Made by a program: the position numbers and the translations under genes. A stretch of DNA of 64,000 bases from the NCBI GenBank assembly GCA_030247855.1, contig JAPDRN010000054.1:124001-188000 (forward strand), given 5' to 3'. The notes beneath the pieces are model-generated. The model was not told the origin of the DNA. It saw only the letters and a program-made list of their open reading frames with translations, and made no database searches. This DNA is from Knufia peltigerae. Its lineage: Eukaryota; Ascomycota; Eurotiomycetes; Chaetothyriales; Trichomeriaceae. Shown piece after piece: positions 19,701-26,197 of the stretch (positions are counted from its first letter, which is position 1; every line of letters begins with the position of its first letter).

Positions 19701-20979
19701 TGGCGGCCTCGCCAGCGGCGAGCGCGTCATCTCCCTCGGCCAATGCGCCGGCATCGCTGTTGCTGCTGCCGGTGGCCTGGAAGCGCTTGGCGGTGGTATC
19801 GGCTACTGCTGCCACGTCCTTCAACTGGCCGACGTTGACCGCATCGGTATCTTCGGTACCTGCGGCAACACTGGTGATCTGCCGGGTCAGGCCGTAGTCG
19901 ACCGCACCTACCGACACGGTATCGACGCGGTCGGCCAGCGAGCCGGCGCCCAGCGCCACGCTGCCGGTGGCCACGGCCGCCGAATTGGAACCCAGCGCAG
20001 TGCTGTACTCGCCCACCGCCGTGCTGAACGCACCGACGGCAATCGACGCTTCATTGGCGGCGGCCGCACCACGGCCCAACGAGGTGCTGCCGGGGCCCAT
20101 CGCCACCGCGCCTGCACCCACTGCTGTGGCGCCATCGGCACTGGCTTCGGACAGTGCACCCAACGCGGTGGCTGCACCGTTCTCACTGGCGGCCATGGCG
20201 CTGGCACCTACTGCGGTATCGCCAAGGCCGAATGCGGCCGCGCTCTGCCCGACCACCACGCTGGCATCGCCGAAGGCGAGCGCGTTCTGGCCGAAGGCAC
20301 TGGCACCGATTCCTGCGGCAATCGCCTGGGTGCCGACCGCGGTGGTGGCGTTGGCCAGCGACTGGCTGCCACTACCGACCGCGATGGCGCCCTGGCCTTC
20401 GATCTTCGCCGCGTCACTGTCATCACCGGCGCCATCGGCCTTGAAATAGCGGCTGCCCTCGGCCGCCGTCTCCGCAAGCGCGGCCTGCGTGGCGCGAGCC
20501 TGTGCATCCAGCTGCGCCTTGTTCACTGCATCGGTAGCGGCGGTACCGGCGGCGACGTTGGTCACCTGCCGTTCCTTGCCGGCATCACCGACTGAGACGG
20601 TGTTGGCGCGCGCTGCCTTGGAACCGGCGCCCAGCGCCACGCTGTTGGCGCCGGTGGCACTGGTGCCTGTACCGATCGCCACCGCGTTGCTGCCCTTGGC
20701 GCTGGCACTGCCATCAACCGTGCACTTGTCCACCACCTTGCTGTTGAGCACCACGCAGTTCGCGCTGCCGCCAATCTCGACCGACTGCGCCGAGGCGATG
20801 CCGGTCATTCCCAGTCCCATTGCCAAGGCCAACGCTGCGGCCAGTCGTGCCGGCGCGGCATCCGTCGCACTGCGGCGCTGGTCGACGACCCCGCCTGATG
20901 AGCCGGAAGAGGCCAGTTCCGAGGCCACCACCAACTGACCCAATGCTTTGTTCCAGACCTTGCGATAAATCCGATTCAT
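13786..20979 (-). CDS. Trimeric autotransporter adhesin (YadA/Hia type)
   Basis: A surface adhesin that trimerises and anchors itself in the outer membrane (type Vc secretion). It has 2397 residues from the ATG at 20979, chosen because MNRIYRKVWNKALGQLVVAS is the extended signal peptide region of the family and AGGAG lies 8 nt upstream. A signal peptide ends near GIASAQS (about residue 66). The passenger is almost entirely YadA-head repeats (A-V-A-x-G type 14-residue repeats). Eight neck motifs of the type VAAGTxxTDAVNKxQLDA divide it into modules. The C-terminal region has a coiled stalk (DGRLRHMDRRIDRQG) and a four-strand YadA anchor ending in Trp. Binding target unknown. Confidence 0.95.
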   Translation of the reverse strand: MNRIYRKVWNKALGQLVVASELASSGSSGGVVDQRRSATDAAPARLAAALALAMGLGMTGIASAQSVEIGGSANCVVLNSKVVDKCTVDGSASAKGSNAVAIGTGTSATGANSVALGAGSKAARANTVSVGDAGKERQVTNVAAGTAATDAVNKAQLDAQARATQAALAETAAEGSRYFKADGAGDDSDAAKIEGQGAIAVGSGSQSLANATTAVGTQAIAAGIGASAFGQNALAFGDASVVVGQSAAAFGLGDTAVGASAMAASENGAATALGALSEASADGATAVGAGAVAMGPGSTSLGRGAAAANEASIAVGAFSTAVGEYSTALGSNSAAVATGSVALGAGSLADRVDTVSVGAVDYGLTRQITSVAAGTEDTDAVNVGQLKDVAAVADTTAKRFQATGSSNSDAGALAEGDDALAAGEAANAIGNGTTAVGAGATAAAQNATAVGNNAQASGQNSAAFGNNAQAVGPGSVAVGGAAVDADGNPLITSGGVPVETGATSAGVGGTAVGASADAGGFAASAYGVGAYAAGAQSSAFGAVSNAIGDYSTAVGTQSNATGTSSVAIGGPADLIPGLGFFVQTQASGEAATAVGAGAIASGDHAVANGSLTEASGAEAVAVGYFAYAPGENASALGAQTWASGAQSTAVGYYATARGANSVALGANSEAVRANSVAVGSAGNERQITSVAAGSEATDAVNKAQLDAVASTADTTARFFQAQPESGSDVGAYAEGEGAVAAGSASNAIGAGALAQGAGAAAIGADSVALGRNTFADGDGAVAVGGLGQAYDEYNQPLLDDQGNPIQIGTTASAGSTAVGNAAQATGAGSSAFGNAAQATGDNSFAAGGKSRATGSYAVAIGDSAFAKSDDSTAVGGYSTASEEGATAFGAGAWATGRNASAFGPAAWASANGATSIGYNSWANGTSSTAVGRGAFSYGDNSVALGFQALGNSINSIAIGTNTVAGGESAIALGAGSTASGNNAVALGAGSVASRDRSVSVGSAGNERQITSVAAGTQATDAVNKSQLDAVAATAATTSKYFQASGSADSDAGAYVEGDNALAAGESANAIGNGATALGSGANALAGNAQAIGFNALASAANASAIGANAQATGEYATAHGAESEASGEQSAAFGAASVASGAGSTATGVLSEASGEEAVAVGYFSNASGEAATAVGSESVASGTASAAFGIGAEATGGYSTAIGGYANASAFNATAFGNFANASGSNSVALGGDSEASGAYSTATGQGSLATGTNAVAIGGSLFGLLATEASGDYSTAVGGGAYAPGINSTALGNAAESRGANSVALGADSIADRDNTVSVGGGGNTRQITNVAAGTQGTDAVNKDQLDAVAAEGAKTSKYFQASGSADSDAGAYVEGDSALAAGEAANAIGNGATALGSGATAVAANATAVGFNTLATGSNSAAVGSNAQATGEDSAALGNGAVASGISATATGTAAQASGVYSTANGAEAVASGAQSLASGFRSAASADGTTAIGGYSEASGRLGTALGYGSAATGANTTAVGFGAAAAGSGAVAVGQSSEASGAESVAIGGSTFFGLIPSRASGTGAAAFGAGAWATDDYATAIGWNAWADAADSTALGASATANGVNSVALGAGSKADRDNTVAVGSAGGERQVTHVAAGTETTDAVNKGQLDAVASVADKTSKHFQASGSTDSDAGAYVEGDNALAAGEAANAIGNGATALGSGATAVATTATAVGFNALASGANGAALGNAAQATGVDSVALGGGAAASELGSSATGAGAQAMGAYSTASGAQSTASGTQSQASGFRATATADGTSALGSYAEASGRLGTAVGYSAKATAAGSTAVGLGATASAANSTALGASAVADRANTVSVGSAGAERQITHVAAGTQATDAVNRAQLDAVASTADTTSRHFRASGSGTATASGTDAVAIGSAANAGGARSSALGANASAIGGGALALGANSGVTGTNSVALGTGARALEANVVSVGGGNGTAGPATRRIVNVADGRIAAGSSDAVTGSQLNVTNQRVGAVETRVGDFDSRIATVETSAASSVGYDDASRDRLTLAGIQGTTIDNVGAGSIASGSRQAINGGQLFQSLSDAASFLGGGASVGMQGVFVAPNYVIQGSTYSNVGDALGALDRKVSEIDRRTASGTRSGAASLRSMAAPLDADASNVATASASADASLADGGSATATARVQGTPTAASAGSAQPALVAGGGINAVAMGDGAVASGASSTAVGQGASATAANAVALGQGSVADRANTVSVGSEGSERQVTNVAAGTTATDAVNKGQLDRGITTANSYTDSRVQAVTDSFDVFKGEVDGRLRHMDRRIDRQGAMSSAMLNMATSAAGIRTQNRVGVGIGFQGGESAMSLGYQRAISDRATVTIGGAFSSDDSSVGVGAGFGW
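15330..20540 (-). repeat. Long tandem head-neck modules inside the adhesin gene
   Basis: Neck-coding sequences recur near 15335, 16025, 16950, 17915, 18880, 19830 and 20525, giving modules of about 690, 925, 965, 965, 950 and 695 bp. Between necks an acidic stretch (SDAGAYVEGDNALAAGE type) recurs nearly unchanged. Nucleotide similarity between the modules that begin near 15900, 16830 and 17800 is high by eye. This suggests module duplication and possible length variation between strains. Confidence 0.85.
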
Positions 20980-21171
20980 CGGTACGGCTCCTGATTGGAC
21001 TGGTTTTGGGCAAAGCAACGCCACCGCCGAACCTTCGTGGTTCAACGTCCCCTGGGGGCGTTATTCGCGTGATTTACTGCGGGGTATTGCCGAACGGCGC
21101 GCAGGGACAGAAAACCGAGCGCATGCGCCGTGCGGTTACTGCGGAATGAACAGATTTGAAACGGAGGTCAA

Positions 21172-21200
21172 GTGTTAACGGCATCTTTGTGAATCGTCAA
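21172..21200 (-). promoter_or_regulatory. Candidate sigma70-type promoter for the adhesin gene
   Basis: On the minus strand TTGACG and TAACAC are separated by 17 nt, giving a leader of about 190 nt. The -35 is good and the -10 is weak. The region 21140-21320 is clearly more AT-rich than its surroundings. The 440 bp between the adhesin and purL hold only this, an inverted repeat and the purL terminator. Confidence 0.3.
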
Positions 21201-21279
21201 GAGTTTGACGCAGCAAATGCCATTGCCGTGAAGCAGTTCACTGTTTCACTTGTTTATGTACGTATTTTGTTAGGCGTGC

Positions 21280-21295
21280 GTGAGGAAATCCTCAC
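21280..21295. promoter_or_regulatory. Operator-like inverted repeat GTGAGGA-AA-TCCTCAC
   Basis: Two perfect 7-nt arms with a 2-nt centre lie in the AT-rich region upstream of the adhesin. It sits about 80 bp upstream of the candidate -35, a position suited to an activator or silencer site. No regulator can be named. Confidence 0.35.
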
Positions 21296-21343
21296 ATATG
21301 AAAACGTATGTAACTGATGGCCAGTGCAGGAGTTTCCCTATTC

Positions 21344-21376
21344 AAAAAGAAAAACCCGCCGGTTTCCCGGCGGGTT
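21344..21376 (-). terminator. Intrinsic terminator after purL
   Basis: On the minus strand AACCCGCCGG pairs with CCGGCGGGTT around a 4-nt loop, followed by a T-rich tract (TTTCTTTTT). It lies about 45 bp after the purL stop. Confidence 0.92.
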
Positions 21377-21419
21377 CTCCATACGCGATGGCATCGTCAG
21401 CTGCGCAGCGGGAACGCGA

Positions 21420-24400
21420 TCAGCCGCACCACACCCGTGCATTGCGGAACATGCGCATCCACGGTGAATCGCCCTGCCACTCGGACGGGGCCCAGCTCAG
21501 GTTGAGCGCGCGCGGGGTACGCTCCGGGTGCGGCATCATGATGGTCACCCGGCCGTCGGTGCTGGTCAGGCCGGTGATGCCGTCGGGCGAGCCGTTCGGG
21601 TTCAGCGGGTACTGGCTGGCGACGTTGCCGTTGCCATCGATGTAGCGCAATGCGACACGGGCTGTGGCCTGGTCGACGGCGTTGTCGAACACCGCCAGGC
21701 CTTCGCCATGCGCCACCGCTACCGGCAGGCGCGACCCGGCCATGCCACGCAGCAGGATCGACGGTGACTCCACCACTTCCAGCAGCGCGGTGCGGGCTTC
21801 GAACTGCTCGCTGGCGTTGCGGCGGAACTGCGGCCAGTGTTCGGCACCGGGGATGATGTCCTTCAGCTGGCTCATCATCTGGCAGCCGTTGCACACGCCC
21901 AGGGCGAAGCTGTCCTCGCGCGCGAAGAACGCGGCGAAGGCATCGCGCAGCGCGGTGCGCTCGAGGATCGAGGTCGCCCAGCCGCGGCCGGCACCGAGTA
22001 CGTCGCCGTAGCTGAAGCCGCCGCAGGCGATCAGGCCGGTGAAGTCCTGCAGCGCCACGCGGCCTTCGATGAGGTCGCTCATGTGCACATCGAACGCGCG
22101 GAAGCCGGCACGTTCGAAGGCGTTGGCCATTTCAATCTGGCCGTTGACGCCCTGTTCGCGCAGGATCGCAACGCGCGGGCGCGCCCCGGTCTGCACGAAC
22201 GGCGCGGCGACATCCTCATTGAGGTCGAAGCTCAACTTCGGCTTCAGGCCCGGCGCGGTGAAGGCGCGGGCGATCTCGCGCTCGGCATCGGCATTGGCCG
22301 GATTGTCGCGACGCTTCTGCATGGCGTGGGTGACCGACCACCACGCATCGAACAACGCCTCCCAGCGCCATTCGGCCAGCGAGTCACCGCCCAGCGACAC
22401 CCGCACCACCGGCGCGGTGGTCGGCTTGGCGATGCGCTGCGCGCACTCGGTCAGCGCGTGGCGCTCGACCAGATCTGCGAACGCGGCGCGGTCTTCGCGG
22501 GCGATCTGTACAACGGCGCCCAGCTCTTCATTGAACAGGCTGCGGAACGGATCATCGCCCCAGGCGTCGAGGGTGATGTCCAGGCCCAGGCGCGAGGTGA
22601 AGGCCATTTCGCACAGGGCAGCGAACGCACCACCATCGCTGCGGTCGTGGTATGCGCGCAGCAGGCCGGCCTGGCGTGCATCGCGGATCAGCTCGAAGAA
22701 GCCACGCAGGCGCTGCGGGTCGTCCAGGTCCGGGGCGGCACCGGCGAAGGCCGGCAGATCGCCGTGGTCGGCGTGCACCTGGGCCAGGATCGAACCGCCC
22801 AGGCGCTGCTTGCCCGCACCGAGGCCGATCAACCACAGCTCGCTGTCGATATCGCGGTCCAGCAGCGGGGTCAGCTGCTGGCGCGCATCGGCCACTGGCG
22901 CGAACGCAGTGATCACCAGCGACACCGGCGACACGCTCTTGTGCGCCTGCCCCTGGTCGTGCCACTGCGCCTGCATCGACAGTGAGTCCTTGCCCACCGG
23001 GATGCTGATGTCCAGCTGCGGGCACAGTTCCATGCCCACCGCCTTCACTGCGTCGTACAGCAGCGCGTCTTCGCCCGGGTGGCCGGCAGCGGCCATCCAG
23101 TTCGCCGACAGCTTGATTTCATCCAGCGCATCGACCGGGGCCGCACACAGGTTGGTCAGCGCTTCGCCCACGGCCATGCGGGCCGAGGCAGCCGCATCCA
23201 GCAGCGCCAGCGGCGTGCGTTCACCCAGTGCCATCGCCTCGCCGGCCACGCCGTCGACATCGGCCAGGGTGATCGCCACGTCGGCCACCGGCAGCTGCCA
23301 CGGGCCGACCATCTGCTCGCGCGCGGTCAGGCCGCCGACGCTGCGGTCGCCGATGGTGACCAGGAAGTTCTTGGAGGCCACCGTCGGGTGCGCGAGCACG
23401 CGCAGACCGGCTTCCTGCAGATCCAGGCCAGCGGTCTTCAGCGCCGGCCAGCGCGGTGCCGGCGGGTGCGCGGTATCGCGGTGCATCTTCGGCGGCTTGC
23501 CGAACAGCACGTCCATCGGCAGGTCGATCGGCGCGTCGGCCGGGATGTTGCCCGGCACGGCGCCATAGGCCACCACCAGGTGCTCCGCTGCGGTGGCAAC
23601 ACCAACCGCAGCGAACGGGCAGCGCTCGCGCGCGCACAACGCGGCGAATTCGGCCAGGCGCTCCTGCGCCACGCCGAGCACGTAGCGCTCCTGCGACTCG
23701 TTGCACCACAGCTGCATCGGCGACAGCGACGGATCGTCGGTGGGCACCTTGCCCAGGTCGATGATGCCGCCCACGCCGGAATCGTGCAGCAGTTCGGGAA
23801 TGGCGTTGGACAGGCCACCCGCACCGACGTCATGGAAGAACTTGATCGGGTTGTTGGTACCCATCGCCACGCAGCGGTCGATGACCTCCTGGCAGCGACG
23901 CTCCATTTCCGGGTTGTCGCGCTGCACGCTGGCGAAGTCCAGATCCTCGGCGCTTTCACCGGAGGCGACCGAACTGGCGGCACCGCCGCCGAGGCCGATC
24001 AGCATCGCCGGGCCGCCGAGCACGATCACGGCATCGCCGTCCTGCAGCAGGATCTTGTCGACCTGCACGCGATCGATGGCGCCGAGGCCACCGGCCAGCA
24101 TGATCGGCTTGTCGTAGGCGCGCACCAGGTCGGCGCCTTCCGGTAGTTCGAAGCTGCGGAAGTAGCCGAGCAGGGCCGGCCGACCAAATTCATTGTTGAA
24201 CGCAGCGCCGCCGAGCGGGCCGTCGGTCATGATTTCCAGTGCCGGCGCCATGCGCGGGTTCAGCGCACGCGGCGCCTCCCACGGCTGCGGCAGCTCGGGA
24301 ATGCGCAGGTGCGAGACCGAGAAACCGCTCAGGCCGGCCTTCGGCTTGCCACCACGACCGGTTGCACCTTCGTCGCGGATTTCACCACCGGCGCCGGTCG

Positions 24401-25304
24401 ACGCGCCCGGGAACGGCGCGATCGCGGTCGGGTGGTTGTGCGTTTCCACCTTGATCTGGAACGCGCTGGGCACCTGCGGTTCACGGCGGTACTCGCCGCT
24501 GGCCGGGTCCGGGCGATAGCGCGAGGCCGGATGGCCTTCGATCACCGCAGCATTGTCGCTGTACGCGCTGAGCGTGTGCTGCGGGGTCTGCTGGTGGGTG
24601 TTCTTGATCATCCGGAACAGCGAGCGGTCCTGCTCCTGGCCGTCGATGGTCCAGCTGGCATTGAAGATCTTGTGCCGGCAGTGCTCGGAATTGGCCTGCG
24701 CGAACATCATCAGTTCCACGTCCGACGGCGAGCGGCCCAGCGCGGTGAAGCGCTCGCGCAGGTAGTCGATCTCGTCCTGCGCCATGGCCAGGCCGAGGCG
24801 CTGGTTGGCGGCCTCCAGCTGGTCCACCGGCACGCGCTCCAGTTCGCCACGGGCCGGGGTCGAGAACAGGGACTGGCCCTGATCGACGGTCTCCAGCACC
24901 GACTGCGTCATCGGGTCGTGCAGCACCTTGATCAATGCCTGCTGGGTGGCAGCGTCTGTCGGCCAGCCCTGCACGTCGATGCGCAGGCCACGCTCGACCC
25001 GGCTCACCGGCTGGCCGGCACCGCGGACCAGTTCGCTGGCCTTGCTCGACCACGGCGACAGCGTGCCCAGGCGCGGCACCACGATGCGGCTGACCGCACC
25101 GTCCGCGACCGCTTCGGACTGCGGACGGGCTTCCAGGATGCGGCACAGGGTATCGACGTCGGGGGCGGCAGTGCCCTCGGCCTGCACGAAGTAGACGTGC
25201 CAGGCACCGCTGATGCGCAGGGAGGGAGCGATGGACTGCAGGCGGGATTCAAGACGTTCGCGGCGGAACGGCGACAGGGCGGGCGCGCCCTCGAGGACCA
25301 TCAT
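21420..25304 (-). CDS. purL: Phosphoribosylformylglycinamidine synthase PurL (large, single-chain)
   Basis: Catalyses the ATP- and glutamine-dependent amidation of FGAR to FGAM in de novo purine synthesis. It has 1294 residues from the first ATG of MMVLEGAP; this start makes the length and the glutaminase Cys (Cys1138 in GVCNGC) line up with the E. coli enzyme. An upstream in-frame ATG (25340) is less likely, and no clear Shine-Dalgarno is visible at either. An N-terminal PurS-like domain is followed by a linker, two synthetase halves (e.g. VKVETHNHPTAIAPFPGAST near residue 300), and a C-terminal class I glutaminase ending HPERTPRALNLSW. It is monocistronic and followed by a terminator. Confidence 0.97.
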   Translation of the reverse strand: MMVLEGAPALSPFRRERLESRLQSIAPSLRISGAWHVYFVQAEGTAAPDVDTLCRILEARPQSEAVADGAVSRIVVPRLGTLSPWSSKASELVRGAGQPVSRVERGLRIDVQGWPTDAATQQALIKVLHDPMTQSVLETVDQGQSLFSTPARGELERVPVDQLEAANQRLGLAMAQDEIDYLRERFTALGRSPSDVELMMFAQANSEHCRHKIFNASWTIDGQEQDRSLFRMIKNTHQQTPQHTLSAYSDNAAVIEGHPASRYRPDPASGEYRREPQVPSAFQIKVETHNHPTAIAPFPGASTGAGGEIRDEGATGRGGKPKAGLSGFSVSHLRIPELPQPWEAPRALNPRMAPALEIMTDGPLGGAAFNNEFGRPALLGYFRSFELPEGADLVRAYDKPIMLAGGLGAIDRVQVDKILLQDGDAVIVLGGPAMLIGLGGGAASSVASGESAEDLDFASVQRDNPEMERRCQEVIDRCVAMGTNNPIKFFHDVGAGGLSNAIPELLHDSGVGGIIDLGKVPTDDPSLSPMQLWCNESQERYVLGVAQERLAEFAALCARERCPFAAVGVATAAEHLVVAYGAVPGNIPADAPIDLPMDVLFGKPPKMHRDTAHPPAPRWPALKTAGLDLQEAGLRVLAHPTVASKNFLVTIGDRSVGGLTAREQMVGPWQLPVADVAITLADVDGVAGEAMALGERTPLALLDAAASARMAVGEALTNLCAAPVDALDEIKLSANWMAAAGHPGEDALLYDAVKAVGMELCPQLDISIPVGKDSLSMQAQWHDQGQAHKSVSPVSLVITAFAPVADARQQLTPLLDRDIDSELWLIGLGAGKQRLGGSILAQVHADHGDLPAFAGAAPDLDDPQRLRGFFELIRDARQAGLLRAYHDRSDGGAFAALCEMAFTSRLGLDITLDAWGDDPFRSLFNEELGAVVQIAREDRAAFADLVERHALTECAQRIAKPTTAPVVRVSLGGDSLAEWRWEALFDAWWSVTHAMQKRRDNPANADAEREIARAFTAPGLKPKLSFDLNEDVAAPFVQTGARPRVAILREQGVNGQIEMANAFERAGFRAFDVHMSDLIEGRVALQDFTGLIACGGFSYGDVLGAGRGWATSILERTALRDAFAAFFAREDSFALGVCNGCQMMSQLKDIIPGAEHWPQFRRNASEQFEARTALLEVVESPSILLRGMAGSRLPVAVAHGEGLAVFDNAVDQATARVALRYIDGNGNVASQYPLNPNGSPDGITGLTSTDGRVTIMMPHPERTPRALNLSWAPSEWQGDSPWMRMFRNARVWCG

Positions 25305-25338
25305 GTCCGGGGAACCGTAGTTGGGAAACGGGCCCGAC

Positions 25339-25344
25339 ATTGTA
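25339..25344 (-). promoter_or_regulatory. purL: Candidate -10 element of purL
   Basis: TACAAT on the minus strand, about 35 nt upstream of the chosen purL start. A matching -35 is not clear because the terminal hairpin of composite module C (25367-25383) occupies that position. If real, the repeat forms part of the purL promoter. Confidence 0.3.
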
Positions 25345-25366
25345 CCGGAAGCGGGGGGAGGCTTCG

Positions 25367-25570
25367 GCCGGGCGGCGCCCGGCACCCGCAGAGGCCAGAG
25401 CCAGAGCCGAAGCAACGGCAACGGCCAAAGCAACAGCTGGGTTGCTGTGGGCTGGGTGGGGTGGTGGGGGCCAGCAGGACACGCCGTAAACCCATCCATG
25501 GGGGCTCGATGGCGCCATCCATGGCGCCAACGGTCCTGCTGGCCCCCACCACCCCACCCTCGACAGTTTC
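25367..25570 (+). repeat. Composite hairpin module, copy C (left half of inverted unit 2)
   Basis: Starts with GCCGGGC/GCCCGGC (25367-25383), then CACCCGCAGAGGC, a GAAGCAACGGCAACGGC stretch and a CAGCTGGGTT box. Perfect 27-nt arms lie at 25454-25480 and 25533-25559 around a 52-nt core (25481-25532). A CGACAGTTTCC box ends it. The core's inner hairpin is GGCGCCATCCATGGCGCC, pairing different bases from the GCCGC..GCGGC of copy A. The 893 bp between purL and chiA hold this unit, SMAG repeats, a terminator-like hairpin and a palindromic operator. Confidence 0.8.
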
Positions 25571-25582
25571 CTGCTGCTGTTG

Positions 25583-25630
25583 GTAGGTGTCGACCTTGGT
25601 CGACACGGTAGATCCATGCCATGCGTGGAT
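25583..25630 (+). repeat. Two SMAG elements, direct tandem
   Basis: The first (25583-25606) is GTAG plus a GTGTCGACC/GGTCGACAC stem. The second (25608-25630) is GTAG plus an ATCCATGC/GCGTGGAT stem with one mismatch. They are one base apart, in the same orientation, at the centre of inverted unit 2. Confidence 0.85.
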
Positions 25631-25641
25631 GCTCCTTGGAA

Positions 25642-25689
25642 ATCAAACGCCTGAGAGCGAAGCGATCGGCGTTTGATCTTGATTTTTTG
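25642..25689 (+). terminator. Terminator-like hairpin with no gene in front
   Basis: ATCAAACGCC and GGCGTTTGAT form a 10-bp perfect stem with a 16-nt loop, followed by CTTGATTTTTT on the plus strand. No plus-strand gene ends here, so it is either a repeat or it blocks transcription coming out of the purL side toward chiA. Confidence 0.45.
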
Positions 25690-25731
25690 TTCTGTCTTTC
25701 GTGGCTGGCGCGCGCATGAATCTGTCGGGGG

Positions 25732-25910
25732 CCGGGCGGGTGGGCTGCGCAGGGGCGTAAGCGCCATGGGCCCGAGGCATGCCTCGGTCGGGTTGGGCAG
25801 GACGCCCAACCCCGGTCTTGCCGTGTGCGCAGGACAGCGCACCCGAGCAAGGCGCGCTCGAGCCTACATGGACGTATTCACGGCGACCCCTGCGCAGCCC
25901 ACCCGCCCGG
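25732..25910 (-). repeat. Composite hairpin module, copy F, expanded core (right half of inverted unit 2)
   Basis: Perfect 24-nt arms lie at 25732-25755 and 25887-25910. The core is 131 nt instead of 52. Its two ends match the usual core (GCGCCATGG side; AGCCTACATGGACGTATTC side), while the middle holds extra hairpins: CCGAGGCATGCCTCGG (25772-25787), GGTTGGGC/GCCCAACC (25791-25811) and TGCGC/GCGCA (about 25825-25840). It therefore looks like a branched version of the module. The outer GGGTT box and GCCGGGC end hairpin seen in other copies are not evident. Confidence 0.7.
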
Positions 25911-26040
25911 GCCCAACCCCGGAACCTGCTCTAGACGCCAACCACGAGGGGGCTCCGCCGATGGCTGCCGACCGCGCGCCAGCGTCGCTCTCCGCCAAAT
26001 CCCCGAACCATGCGCTCGCTCACGGATTGACCACGCAATT

Positions 26041-26058
26041 GATGACAACGTTGTCCCT
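26041..26058. promoter_or_regulatory. Palindrome GACAACGTTGTC, NagR-box-like operator upstream of chiA
   Basis: A perfect 12-bp palindrome (26044-26055), extended as GATGACAACGTTGTCCCT. It lies 9 bp after a TTGACC hexamer and about 140 bp before the chitinase start. It resembles, from memory, the LacI-family NagR box of Xanthomonas (AATGACA..TGTCATT) that controls N-acetylglucosamine use. The core and the left flank agree; the right flank (CCCT) does not. Confidence 0.45.
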
Positions 26059-26197
26059 ACCTGGCGCCGGACTCTCTCCCCGGCCCACCAGGTACCTCCG
26101 TCCGCCCCCTCCATCGCCTTCCCGGGCGATGTCCGGACCCTGCGTTACGTGCGGCGCCGTCTTGGCCCGTGCGCCAACCATCGATCGGAGACACACC

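Noticed and set aside
15330..20540. Regular repeats considered as a CRISPR array
   Set aside because: They are in-frame protein repeats of a trimeric adhesin; no short identical direct repeats with unique spacers and no cas genes.
15280..20595. A 1771-codon open frame on the plus strand opposite the adhesin gene
   Set aside because: It is a shadow of the repetitive, GC-rich adhesin codons on the minus strand; its protein has no recognisable domain and repeats in step with the adhesin modules.
25305..26197. A missing small gene or RNA gene between purL and chiA
   Set aside because: Only repeats and regulatory-looking palindromes are seen; frames lack Shine-Dalgarno sites and recognisable protein features, and no tRNA cloverleaf was found.
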